This document shows, piece by piece, positions 21,090-29,579 of a stretch of DNA of 64,000 nucleotides. Origin of the DNA: Hyphomicrobiales bacterium (GTDB taxonomy: Bacteria > Pseudomonadota > Alphaproteobacteria > Rhizobiales > Rhizobiaceae); NCBI GenBank assembly GCA_900471925.1, contig UCGV01000006.1, positions 1-64,000 of the forward strand, in the 5' to 3' direction. The translations under genes were made by a program, and so were the position numbers. Every line of letters starts with the position of its first letter. Position 1 is the first letter of the stretch. The notes beneath the pieces were generated by a model. That model ran no database searches. It worked only from the letters and a program-made list of their open reading frames with translations, and was not told where the DNA came from.

Positions 21090-22490
21090 ATGCAAGGCCT
21101 GTTCAAACACGCCTCCGTTTCTCTTCTGGCATTGACGTTCCTGCTGCCGGCTGTCGCCGAGGCGCAGACCAAGACCGTGCCGGAAAGCCAGATGCAGATG
21201 CAGCTTTCTTTCGCGCCACTGGTCAAGCAGACCGCCGGCGCCGTCGTGAATGTCTACGCCGAAAAGACCGTTCAGCGGCAATCGCCCTTTGCCGGCGATC
21301 CCTTCTTCGAGCAGTTCTTCGGCCAGCAGATGCCGAACCGCTCCGAAAAGCAGTCATCGCTCGGCTCGGGCGTCATCGTCGAGGCGAACGGCACCGTTGT
21401 GACCAACAATCACGTCATCGAGGGTGCCGACGATATCAAGGTGGCGCTGTCGGACGGTCGTGAATTCCCTTGCAAGGTCGTTCTTCGCGATGATCGGGTC
21501 GATCTCGCCGTCCTGAAGATCGACACCAAGGCCGAGTTTCCGACGCTGCCGATCGGCAATTCCGACGGGGTGGAAGTCGGCGATCTCGTGCTGGCGATCG
21601 GCAATCCGTTCGGCGTCGGCCAGACCGTTACCAGCGGCATCGTCTCGGCGTTGGCCCGCAACCAGGTGGTCAAGAACGAGTTCGGCTTCTTCATCCAGAC
21701 GGATGCATCGATCAATCCCGGCAATTCCGGCGGCGCCCTGATGAACATGAAGGGTGAGTTGATCGGCATCAACACGGCGATCTTCTCGCGCGGTGGCGGC
21801 TCGAATGGTATCGGATTTGCCATCCCCGCCAATCTCGTGAAGGTCTTCCTTGCCTCGGCCGATGCGGGCGTCAAATCTTTCGAACGCCCTTATATCGGCG
21901 CGAGTTTCGATCCGGTGACCTCTGAGGTCGCCGATGCGCTCGGCCTCGACAAGGCACGCGGCGCGCTGATCGCCAAGGTCACTCCTGATGGCCCTGCCGC
22001 CAAGGCGGGCCTCAAGGCGGGCGAAATCATCACCGCGGTCGATGGCGTCTCTGTCGAACATCCCGACGCGCTTCTCTACCGTTTGACGACCGCCGGTCTC
22101 GGCAAGTCTGTCAATCTGACGGTCATGGAGAACGGGCGCCCCGAGCAGATGGCGCTCGTCCTTGCCCGTGCGCCGGAAACCCAGCCGCGCGACCAGCGTA
22201 CGATCGGCGGGCGCACGCCCTTTACGGGTGCTGTTGTCGAAAACCTTTCACCGCGTGTCGCCGATGAACTGCGGATGCCGCTCGATTCGACCGGTGTCGT
22301 CATTTCCGATGTTGCCGGCGATTCTCCTGCGGCCCGGCTCGGCTTCGAGCCGAAGGACATCATCGTCTCGATCAACGGCGCCGAAGTGAAAACCAGCCAC
22401 GACCTGCAGGAAATCGCTGATTCCGATCCGGGCCTCTGGCGGGTCGAGATCGAGCGCGATGGCCAGCGTATCCGGCAGTTCTTTCGATGA
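21090..22490 (+). CDS. Periplasmic Do/Deg serine protease
   Basis: The 466-residue product begins with a Sec signal (cleavage near AEAQ, residue 26), then a trypsin-like domain with His108 (TNNHVIEG), Asp138 (DRVDLAVLK) and Ser213 (NPGNSGGAL), and two PDZ domains (about 255-345 and 370-460). It belongs to the HtrA/DegP/DegQ quality-control proteases. The ATG at 21090 follows AAAAGGATTCCC. rarA overlaps the stop by four bases. Confidence 0.95.
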   Translation: MQGLFKHASVSLLALTFLLPAVAEAQTKTVPESQMQMQLSFAPLVKQTAGAVVNVYAEKTVQRQSPFAGDPFFEQFFGQQMPNRSEKQSSLGSGVIVEANGTVVTNNHVIEGADDIKVALSDGREFPCKVVLRDDRVDLAVLKIDTKAEFPTLPIGNSDGVEVGDLVLAIGNPFGVGQTVTSGIVSALARNQVVKNEFGFFIQTDASINPGNSGGALMNMKGELIGINTAIFSRGGGSNGIGFAIPANLVKVFLASADAGVKSFERPYIGASFDPVTSEVADALGLDKARGALIAKVTPDGPAAKAGLKAGEIITAVDGVSVEHPDALLYRLTTAGLGKSVNLTVMENGRPEQMALVLARAPETQPRDQRTIGGRTPFTGAVVENLSPRVADELRMPLDSTGVVISDVAGDSPAARLGFEPKDIIVSINGAEVKTSHDLQEIADSDPGLWRVEIERDGQRIRQFFR

Positions 22491-23803
22491 GCAATGATCT
22501 CTTCGCGCCGCGTGTTCCGGACGAGGTCGCCAGCCGGCGGCCGCTTGCCGATCGCCTGCGGCCGAAGACGCTTGGTGAAGTCACCGGTCAGGAACATCTG
22601 ACCGGTGAGGATGGCGTTCTGCGCCGTATGATCGAAAGCGGTTCGCTTGGCTCGATGATTTTCTGGGGGCCGCCCGGCACCGGCAAGACCACGGTTGCGC
22701 GGCTGCTGTCGGGAGAGGCGGGTCTGGCTTTCGAGCAGATCTCGGCCATCTTCTCCGGCGTTGCCGATCTGAAGAAAGTTTTTGAAACGGCTCGCCTGCG
22801 CCGCATGGACGGGCGCCAGACGCTGCTCTTCGTCGACGAGATCCACCGCTTCAACCGCGCCCAGCAGGACAGTTTCCTGCCGGTCATGGAGGATGGCACT
22901 GTCATCCTCGTCGGAGCGACCACAGAAAATCCGTCCTTCGAACTCAACGCCGCGCTTTTGTCCCGCGCCCGCGTGCTGACTTTCAAGTCGCATGACGAAG
23001 AGAGCCTGGAGGAATTGCTGAAGCGCGCCGAGACGATCGAACAGAGGCCATTGCCGCTGACCGAGGACGCTCGCGCCAGCCTGATCCGCATGGCCGATGG
23101 CGATGGCCGTGCTGTGCTGACATTGGCCGAAGAGGTCTGGCGTGCCGCTCGCGAGGGTGAGACCTTCGATACCGAGGGCCTGACCCGCATCGTCCAGCGC
23201 CGGGCGCCGGTCTATGACAAGGCGCAGGACGGCCACTACAATCTGATTTCGGCACTTCACAAGTCCGTTCGCGGTTCCGATCCCGATGCCGCGCTCTACT
23301 ATCTCGCCCGCATGTTCGATGCCGGCGAAGATCCGCTCTATCTGGGGCGTCGGCTGGTGCGCATGGCGGTGGAGGATATCGGCCTTGCCGATCCGCAGGC
23401 GCTGGTCATCTGCAACGCCGCCAAGGATGCCTATGACTATCTCGGCTCGCCGGAAGGCGAGTTGGCGTTCGCGCAGGCTTGCGTCTATTTGGCGACCGCA
23501 CCGAAATCCAATGCGGTCTACACCGCCTTCAAGGCAGCGACTGTCGCTGCCAAGCAGAATGGCTCGTTGCTGCCGCCCAAGCATATTCTGAACGCGCCGA
23601 CGAAGCTGATGAAGGGCGAGGGCTATGGGGATGGCTATCGCTACGATCACGATGAGCCGGATGCCTTCTCAGGCCAGGATTATTTTCCGGAGAAGATGGG
23701 CCGCCAGACCTTCTACGATCCTCCCGAACGAGGTTTCGAACGTGAGATCCGCAAGCGGCTTGATTGGTGGGCGAAGCTTCGCAAGGAGCGCAATACGCGC
23801 TGA
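22487..23803 (+). CDS. rarA: Replication-associated recombination protein A
   Basis: The 438-residue AAA+ ATPase has the Walker A motif GPPGTGKTT at residues 61-69 and Walker B LLFVDEIHRFN. The C-terminal region with LYLGRRLVRMAVEDIGLADP is typical of RarA/MgsA, which acts at stalled replication forks in the clamp-loader family. The ATG overlaps the protease stop (ATGA), making a two-gene operon of unrelated functions. Confidence 0.95.
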   Translation: MSNDLFAPRVPDEVASRRPLADRLRPKTLGEVTGQEHLTGEDGVLRRMIESGSLGSMIFWGPPGTGKTTVARLLSGEAGLAFEQISAIFSGVADLKKVFETARLRRMDGRQTLLFVDEIHRFNRAQQDSFLPVMEDGTVILVGATTENPSFELNAALLSRARVLTFKSHDEESLEELLKRAETIEQRPLPLTEDARASLIRMADGDGRAVLTLAEEVWRAAREGETFDTEGLTRIVQRRAPVYDKAQDGHYNLISALHKSVRGSDPDAALYYLARMFDAGEDPLYLGRRLVRMAVEDIGLADPQALVICNAAKDAYDYLGSPEGELAFAQACVYLATAPKSNAVYTAFKAATVAAKQNGSLLPPKHILNAPTKLMKGEGYGDGYRYDHDEPDAFSGQDYFPEKMGRQTFYDPPERGFEREIRKRLDWWAKLRKERNTR

Positions 23804-23805
23804 GG

Positions 23806-24108
23806 TCAGGCGCGCTTCTGGGCGACGGGAGCGTTGATCAGCTTGACGGAGGAATCGGCAAGCCCGTGATGGCCTTCCATATCGACGACGATATGCCAGT
23901 GGCCGCTTTCAGGAATAGCGAGCTTGATCGGTGACTTGCGCGCGACCCCGCCGATATATTTGAAATCGAGCACTTCGGTGAACCGCTGGAAATTCGGCGC
24001 CGTCATCAGCCGCACATTGTTCACGGCGCTCAACGAAACCTCGACGATCGTTCCGGCGCGCTGTTCCTTGATATCATAGTGGGTGAAGCGGAAATTAGGT
24101 TTCGGCAT
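23806..24108 (-). CDS. DUF1883-type protein
   Basis: The 100-residue product (MPKPNFRFTHYDIKEQRAG) matches the DUF1883 family, which has a single compact beta-rich domain with HWHIVVDMEGHHGLADSSVK near the C-terminus; function unknown, though the domain is sometimes linked to TIR proteins. The frame is open upstream, but ATG 24108 gives the family length. It is convergent with rarA. Confidence 0.82.
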   Translation of the reverse strand: MPKPNFRFTHYDIKEQRAGTIVEVSLSAVNNVRLMTAPNFQRFTEVLDFKYIGGVARKSPIKLAIPESGHWHIVVDMEGHHGLADSSVKLINAPVAQKRA

Positions 24109-24232
24109 TGGTCTCGCGGCATATGTAGTCTCTGCATGCGGGACTCTATCAGGGCGCCGGTTAAGGAAAAGTTGGAAAGCGTGGGCCGGATGCCGTTCCT
24201 GCTGTGCCAAAATGGCAGGAACGGCACAGTAT

Positions 24233-24496
24233 TTAGTGGATATTGCCGGTGCTACGCGCAAGAGGCGCAAAATCGAGCACCGTGCCGGCGGTGGCGCGGC
24301 AAATCTCGTCCGGATTGTGGTTGCACTCTTCCGCAGCGAAATGAAGGGCCGCGGCTTCATTGATGAAGAGGCCACCGACAAGGCCCTCGCGGTCCTGGAC
24401 GATCCAGCGTCCGCCCATGTCGCGGCCGACGGTGAAGCGGGCGGGGCGAGGGGTGAGGGGGGCCGAAATCTGTCGGCGTTGCTGTGCGTTTGCCAT
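24233..24496 (-). CDS. Small conserved rhizobial-type protein of unknown function
   Basis: The 87-residue product reads as a single small domain (FTVGRDMGGRWIVQDREGLV, FINEAAALHFAAEECNHNP). ATG 24496 is preceded by AGAGGATC; a GTG at 24523 overlapping the previous stop would add nine residues. It lies directly behind a 61-residue membrane protein gene and is probably co-transcribed. I do not recognise the family beyond its resemblance to small DUF2188-like proteins. Confidence 0.65.
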   Translation of the reverse strand: MANAQQRRQISAPLTPRPARFTVGRDMGGRWIVQDREGLVGGLFINEAAALHFAAEECNHNPDEICRATAGTVLDFAPLARSTGNIH

Positions 24497-24519
24497 CGTC
24501 TTGATCCTCTGTCCGGCGC

Positions 24520-24705
24520 TCACTGGGAAATCAGGTGGAAGCTCATCTGCGCGAGCCCGGCAAAGGCCATGACGGCGCCGAGCCGCGGTGCAACGGCGAC
24601 CAGGCCGGCAAACAGCGGATGGGAGGGATCGGCCGCGGCCGCGTGGGCACTGTCGCCACGTTGCAGCGGGTCGGCCTTGGAATGCGTATCAGTCAGGCGT
24701 GACAT
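24520..24705 (-). CDS. Small single-span membrane protein
   Basis: The 61-residue product has a polar N-terminus and one hydrophobic segment (FAGLVAVAPRLGAVMAFAGLAQM). GAAAGGACAAAC is a good ribosome binding site ahead of the ATG. The downstream small gene begins at or just after its stop. Function unknown. Confidence 0.65.
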   Translation of the reverse strand: MSRLTDTHSKADPLQRGDSAHAAAADPSHPLFAGLVAVAPRLGAVMAFAGLAQMSFHLISQ

Positions 24706-24827
24706 TGTTTGTCCTTTCGAAGTCTAACTCAACCGCCGTTTGGTAGAAGCGGCGGTGTCACGCTCATCAAGATAGATGCCGGCGGATAGGGTTTCCATTT
24801 GGCATCGGAACCGAAAACATTAAAATC

Positions 24828-25748
24828 TCATAGGGATAGAGCCAGGCGCTGGGCGTCGCCACCGACGAAGGGTGAAAGCGCCTTGACAATCGCAAAGCGG
24901 CTTTCGGCCTCTGCCGGTACGAGCGGCAGGCGAAGATCGGCCACCGTACCGCGCAGCACCTGCAGCGCATATTTCAGCCGGGCAGGATCGCCCTCGCGAC
25001 CGAGCGCGCTCACGAGCGGATGCAGCCTGTCGCTAAGCGCAAGTGCTGCCGAAATATAGCTGCCATGGGCAGCCTGCTGCAGTGAGGTGACCAGCCTCGG
25101 CAGGATATTGGCCGCTGCCGACACGATGCCGTCGCCCCCCGCCAGATGAAATGGAAGGGCGGTGGCGTCATGCCCGGACAAGAAGCGGAACCGCTGCCGC
25201 AGTGTCGGAGGTATGTTGGCGAGGCGCGCGATGTCCCCGGTCGAATCGATGATGGCGGCGATCGTGTCGAGCTCGGCGAGCTGCCCGAGCGTTTCCACCG
25301 TCAAATCGCTTGCGGCGCGCGTCGGCGCATTCTCGATCAGAACAGGCAGGGTGCTTGCTGCAGCGATTTGCCGGAAATGATGAAGAATGCCCTTCTGCCC
25401 CGGTTTGGAATAATAGGGCACGGTGACAAGCACAGCGCGAGCGCCGCACTCTTCCGCATCGTGGATCAGCGAGATCGTGCTCTCTGTGCAATTGGTTCCG
25501 GCCGCGGCGATCACCGGAATACGGTCCGCCGCGGCCCTGACGCAGGTGTCGAGCACAACGCGGCGTTCCCGAGGTGAAAGTGTCGGTCCTTCACCCGCCG
25601 CAGTGCAGACAGCGAGGCCATCGACCCCGCTCAGCACCTGCCATTCAACAAGGGCTTCCAATGCCACGCCATCGACCTCACCGTCGCGAAACGGCGTGAC
25701 GAGAGCGGTGATCACACCGCCTGGGCGCAGTCTTCCTTGGCTGTTCAT
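24828..25748 (-). CDS. DapA/NanA-family protein lacking the Schiff-base lysine
   Basis: The 306-residue product aligns without gaps with the E. coli dihydrodipicolinate synthase core: VTVPYYSKPGQKGILHHF, LPVLIENAPTR and AAIIDSTGDIARL. The Tyr that relays protons in the family is Glu139 here, and the Lys that forms the Schiff base (GIKEATG) is Ile167, coded ATC at 25248-25250. The active-site TTGE block is AAGE. It should therefore not work as a normal class I aldolase. A 52-residue membrane protein gene lies nine bases upstream. The reading frame is intact, so it is probably a retained pseudoenzyme. Confidence 0.88.
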   Translation of the reverse strand: MNSQGRLRPGGVITALVTPFRDGEVDGVALEALVEWQVLSGVDGLAVCTAAGEGPTLSPRERRVVLDTCVRAAADRIPVIAAAGTNCTESTISLIHDAEECGARAVLVTVPYYSKPGQKGILHHFRQIAAASTLPVLIENAPTRAASDLTVETLGQLAELDTIAAIIDSTGDIARLANIPPTLRQRFRFLSGHDATALPFHLAGGDGIVSAAANILPRLVTSLQQAAHGSYISAALALSDRLHPLVSALGREGDPARLKYALQVLRGTVADLRLPLVPAEAESRFAIVKALSPFVGGDAQRLALSL

Positions 25749-25757
25749 GATGAGACC

Positions 25758-25916
25758 TCAGAGCGAGCCGAGGATCACGTAGAGTTCGACGCAGGCAAGG
25801 ACGATGCCGAAGATCATCAGTGCCTGGGCCGTGCGCTTCTCGCGCATCTGCCGCTTTCCGCGCGTGATGCGGTAAGGACGAAGCGGCAGGTGGTGAGGGG
25901 AGATGACATCTCGCAT
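25758..25916 (-). CDS. 52-residue single-span membrane protein
   Basis: The product has a basic N-terminal half (RPYRITRGKRQMREKRT) and one C-terminal membrane segment (ALMIFGIVLACVELYVIL). ATG 25916 follows AAAGGTCACTGCC; an ATG 57 bases upstream in the same frame is an alternative. The gene ends nine bases before the DapA-like gene, so the two are likely one operon. Function unknown. Confidence 0.6.
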   Translation of the reverse strand: MRDVISPHHLPLRPYRITRGKRQMREKRTAQALMIFGIVLACVELYVILGSL

Positions 25917-26019
25917 GGCAGTGACCTTTGCTGTTGTGGCAAAGGCTACTGCCGCCTCCGATAGGAAATCCATTCGGGCGGGAGAGCGACAATATAGGAA
26001 TTGCATAAAAAGGCTGACG

Positions 26020-27021
26020 TCAGCCGCGCTGGTTTTCCTTGTCGAGCTGGCTTGCCAGCGCCAGCACGACTTCGGAGACAGGCGTCGGTACATTGGCGGT
26101 GCGTCCAAGCGCCACGACCATGCCGACCAGCGGCACGATCTCCAGGGCCTTGCCGGCGAGAAGATCCTGCAGCATCGAGGTGCGGACCGCTCCGATATGG
26201 CGCGACTGCTCAAGTCTCTCCTCGATGGTGATGCTGAATCTCGCTCCAAGCGCGGTGCCGACGGCGCGCACTTCCCTCATGATCTTGCCGACCATGTCGA
26301 AGAGCGCCGGATTTGCCATGATATCGGTCATCAAGGCGCGCGTCAGGGCGCTGAGCGGGTTGAAAGCCGCGTTGCCCGTCAGCTTGCTCCAGATCTCGTC
26401 GCGAATGCGCGGTGTGGTCGAGACGTTGAGGCCAGCCTTCGCAAACAGGCCGGCAATGGTTTCGAGATCGCCCGACATCTCGCCGGAGGGTTCGCCGAGT
26501 GCGAAACGGCCATTGTTGGAGAGGCGGATTTCACCGGGATTGATGACCTCGGCACCCTGCAGCGCCACGCAGCCGATAACACGTTCCGGCCCGATCAGCC
26601 GCCACAGCTTGCCGTCGGGATCGAGCTCATCGAATTGCAGCTCGGCATGACCGCTTTGTGTATCGCGATGGAAATACCACCAGGGAATGCCGTTCAGCAC
26701 CATCACGACGCGTGTATCGTCCTTCAGCAATGCCGCCATCCCCTCGGCCGCCGGGCCGAGCTGGTGGCCCTTGAGGCCGGTGATGACGAGATCCTGCTTC
26801 GGTAGCGTTGTTGGGTCGTCGGTGGCGGTGATCTTCACATTGATCGGCTTGTCGGCGCCGGCTTCGTGCAGAGAAAGACCTTCGCTGCGGATCGCCCTCA
26901 GATGCGTGCCACGCGCAACCACCGAGACGATCGCGCTGTCGCCGAGTCGGCTTGCAAGCTTGACGGCAATTGCGCCCCCGAGCGCACCGGCCCCGTAGAT
27001 ACAGATGGATGTGCTCGCCAT
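26020..27021 (-). CDS. 2-dehydropantoate 2-reductase family enzyme
   Basis: The 333-residue product has the N-terminal Rossmann motif CIYGAGALGGAIAVKL, the GLKGHQL segment and the C-terminal catalytic block WSKLTGNAAFNPLSALT with the family Lys. It fits NADPH-dependent ketopantoate reductases (PanE/ApbA), though many paralogues act on other 2-keto acids. The in-frame extension upstream of ATG 27021 is not family-like. It lies upstream of the DapA-like pair on the same strand, 103 bases away. Confidence 0.88.
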   Translation of the reverse strand: MASTSICIYGAGALGGAIAVKLASRLGDSAIVSVVARGTHLRAIRSEGLSLHEAGADKPINVKITATDDPTTLPKQDLVITGLKGHQLGPAAEGMAALLKDDTRVVMVLNGIPWWYFHRDTQSGHAELQFDELDPDGKLWRLIGPERVIGCVALQGAEVINPGEIRLSNNGRFALGEPSGEMSGDLETIAGLFAKAGLNVSTTPRIRDEIWSKLTGNAAFNPLSALTRALMTDIMANPALFDMVGKIMREVRAVGTALGARFSITIEERLEQSRHIGAVRTSMLQDLLAGKALEIVPLVGMVVALGRTANVPTPVSEVVLALASQLDKENQRG

Positions 27022-27170
27022 GATCGCCTCTTCCTCTTCGCAATGACGCGGTACACTTAGGCGATCGAGACGGCCGGGGCGAATGAAAATCCTGTCTTCA
27101 CGCCGAAATGAAACAAGCGCGCTCGCACGCGCTTGTTTCAGTGGGGAGGATCGCACCCTCAAGCCGTCTG

Positions 27171-27998
27171 TTAGAAGTCCGTGGAAACGGCGAGTTTGCG
27201 CCACTCGGCAAGTTCCTTTTCCACATTGGCATGCTCTTCCTCGATCTTGGCGACCGTATCGCTGCCGAAGGGCATGCGCAGCGGCGGGTTGGCGGCATTC
27301 ACCATCTCGATGATCCCTGCGGTCAGCTTGGCCGGGTCGCCCGGCTGGGCATGATTGGCGCTCGCCGCAAAGTCGCGCATGTTGCCGGCCGGCGTTCCGA
27401 CATAGTCGGGGATGGAAGCCGGGCTGACCGCCAGCGAGTTGTCATGCAGGAAGTCCGTGCGGAAGAAACCGGGCTCGACGATGGTCACCTTGATCCCGAA
27501 AGGCTCGACTTCGGTCGCAAGCGATTCCGACAGGCCTTCGACGGCAAACTTCGTGGAGCCGTAAACGCCCCAGCCGGGGAAGCCGGCATAACCGCCGATC
27601 GAGGAGAAGTTCAGGATATGGCCCGAGCGTTGGCGGCGCATATACGGCAGAACAGCGCGGGTGACCTTCAGCAGACCGAAGACATTGGTGGCGTAGATCT
27701 TCTCGATCTCTTCGGCCGTTGCTTCCTCGACCGCGCCGAGCAGGCCGTATCCGGCATTGTTGGCGAGGATGTCGATGCGGCCGAAGCGGGCAATGGCTGC
27801 TGCTGCTACTTGCCTGGCCTGATCTTCGTTGGTGACGTCGAGAGCGACGGCAAGCAGGTTCGGATGATCGCCGAACTGTTCGGTAATGGTTTTCGGGTTG
27901 CGGGCGGTGGCAACGACTGCGTCACCGCTGGCAAGAGCGTCCTTGGTCATCAACGCGCCGAAACCACGCGATGCACCCGTAATGAACCAGACTTTCAT
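27171..27998 (-). CDS. Short-chain dehydrogenase/reductase
   Basis: The 275-residue product is a classical SDR: TGASRGFG cofactor loop at residues 7-14, NNAGYG near 87-92 and the YGSTK catalytic block (Tyr about 154, Lys about 158). Substrate is unknown. AAAGGGAATTGCC precedes ATG 27998. A LysR gene is transcribed divergently 124 bases away and is the likely regulator. Confidence 0.93.
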   Translation of the reverse strand: MKVWFITGASRGFGALMTKDALASGDAVVATARNPKTITEQFGDHPNLLAVALDVTNEDQARQVAAAAIARFGRIDILANNAGYGLLGAVEEATAEEIEKIYATNVFGLLKVTRAVLPYMRRQRSGHILNFSSIGGYAGFPGWGVYGSTKFAVEGLSESLATEVEPFGIKVTIVEPGFFRTDFLHDNSLAVSPASIPDYVGTPAGNMRDFAASANHAQPGDPAKLTAGIIEMVNAANPPLRMPFGSDTVAKIEEEHANVEKELAEWRKLAVSTDF

Positions 27999-28062
27999 GG
28001 CAATTCCCTTTCCTCGGTTTGTTTGTTTCAGCAGTGTCTTGCTGACGGAGAGGAATTTGACG

Positions 28063-28092
28063 CAAATCTCGCTCATGTATAAGATTTGTTAT
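28063..28092. promoter_or_regulatory. Candidate LysR operator between SDR and lysR-type genes
   Basis: CAAATC at 28063-28068 and GATTTG at 28083-28088 form an inverted repeat with a 14-base spacer. ATAA-N6-TTAT at 28079-28092 overlaps its right arm. The position between the divergent genes fits a LysR site, but I have no second copy for comparison. Confidence 0.5.
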
Positions 28093-28122
28093 TTGAGAGA
28101 CTATGATGAGTGAAATTCAGCA

Positions 28123-29010
28123 ATGCGCGCGACTGAGCTTTCCGAAATGGCGGCCTTTGCCGCCGTCGCCAGACACAAGAGCTTCCGAAAGGCCGGGGAA
28201 GAGAGGGGCGTCACTGCCTCCGCCATCAGCCACGCGGTTCTCAATCTGGAAGACCGCATCGGCATCCGCCTCCTGAACCGCACCACCCGCAGCGTGTCCC
28301 TGACCGAGGCCGGCGAATTGCTCCGCTCTCATCTCGATCCGGCCTTCGGCGAGATCAATTCCGCACTCGACGCGCTGAACCGGTTCCGCGACACGCCATT
28401 CGGCCGTGTGAGGATCAATGTCGGCAATTCCATCGCGCCCTTCGTCGTCGGCCAGGTCATCGGGCCGCTCTTGATCGCCAACCCCAACCTGCAGCTGGAA
28501 ATCGCTGCGACGGATCGGCTGGTGGATATCGTCGAGGAGGGTTTCGATGCCGGCATCCGCTTCGGCGAACGTGTCACGGAAGGTATGATCGCCGTGCGCA
28601 TCAAGCAGCGTATGCGTCTTGTCGTCGTCGGCTCTCCCGCCTATTTCGAGACACGGCCGCAGCCGCAGACCCCGCATGATCTGAAGCGGCATATCTGCAT
28701 CCAGAACATGTTTCCGTCCGGCGCCCGCTACCCCTGGGATTTCGAGAAGGATGGGCAGGCTATCACCTTCTATCCAACCGGACCGCTCTCTCTCGACGAC
28801 CACGAATTGATGACCTCAGCCGCCTTGAGCGGCGTGGCGCTCGCCTATGTCTGGGAGGGCAGGGTGGCGCCGCTCATAGCAAGCGGACAGCTCGTCCAGG
28901 TACTGGACGACTGGTGTCAGCCGGAGGAGCCGCTTTATCTCTACTATCCCAGCAGACGCCACATCTCGGCGGGCTTCCGGACCGTGATCGACGCGATCCG
29001 CGGTGACTAG
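28123..29010 (+). CDS. LysR-family transcriptional regulator
   Basis: The 295-residue product has the N-terminal winged helix (MAAFAAVARHKSFRKAGEE, followed by VTASAISHAVLNLEDRIG) and a substrate-binding domain from about residue 90. GRVRINVGNSIAPFVV begins the effector domain. It is divergent from the SDR gene and probably activates it. Confidence 0.93.
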   Translation: MRATELSEMAAFAAVARHKSFRKAGEERGVTASAISHAVLNLEDRIGIRLLNRTTRSVSLTEAGELLRSHLDPAFGEINSALDALNRFRDTPFGRVRINVGNSIAPFVVGQVIGPLLIANPNLQLEIAATDRLVDIVEEGFDAGIRFGERVTEGMIAVRIKQRMRLVVVGSPAYFETRPQPQTPHDLKRHICIQNMFPSGARYPWDFEKDGQAITFYPTGPLSLDDHELMTSAALSGVALAYVWEGRVAPLIASGQLVQVLDDWCQPEEPLYLYYPSRRHISAGFRTVIDAIRGD

Positions 29011-29013
29011 CAG

Positions 29014-29436
29014 TCAGAGCTTGCGAAACTCCAGCCGATAGACGACATCCTCACCGGTGACCGGATCGGTGCCGGGCGCATCGCTGATAACCAGCGTGTC
29101 GCCGTCTATACGGACGGGGCGGATGAGCGGACGCTCCCATGTCGGGTTCCAGGCGGCCTCGACATGATGGACGACCCTGTCTTCTTCCAGCGTATATTCG
29201 GCCGTGTAGGCGAGCATCGTATCGAAGAGCGCTGCCTTCTCGAGGTTGTCAGGCGCTTTGCCATTGGGTTTTGGCCTGCGCCGGTTGGTGACGAAAGCCA
29301 TCATCCGGCCGTCTGCATGATAGGCGATATATCCTATGGGATCGGCACCCATGGCGTCGCTGACCTCCCCCGTCGCGACGACGGTTCGCGTCCACGAGAT
29401 CATGCGCCACGTCCCGATGAGGGCTGTTCTGTCCAT
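29014..29436 (-). CDS. Lipocalin-like domain protein
   Basis: The 140-residue product starts LIGTWRMISWTRT and contains IGYIAYHADGRMMAFVTNRRR and TAEYTLEEDRVVHHVEAAWNP, the pattern of the lipocalin-like 4/5 families (small beta-barrel ligand binders). No signal peptide is visible, so it is cytoplasmic. It is convergent with the LysR gene, three bases from its stop. Confidence 0.8.
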   Translation of the reverse strand: MDRTALIGTWRMISWTRTVVATGEVSDAMGADPIGYIAYHADGRMMAFVTNRRRPKPNGKAPDNLEKAALFDTMLAYTAEYTLEEDRVVHHVEAAWNPTWERPLIRPVRIDGDTLVISDAPGTDPVTGEDVVYRLEFRKL

Positions 29437-29579
29437 GATCTTCCCTCCTTAAAGTAATTTATCACAACCAGTAAATGCAGACTACGAACCTATGCGATCA
29501 CACAAAACTCTCTTTTGACTCTCGATGGCGAAGTGGAGAATATGCGCGGCACGAAGGAAGATCAGCGCCGGAGGGGCGA

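Noticed and set aside
22076..23650. A 524-residue open frame antisense to the Deg protease end and rarA
   Set aside because: It is the complement of two confidently identified genes with no ribosome binding site or motif.
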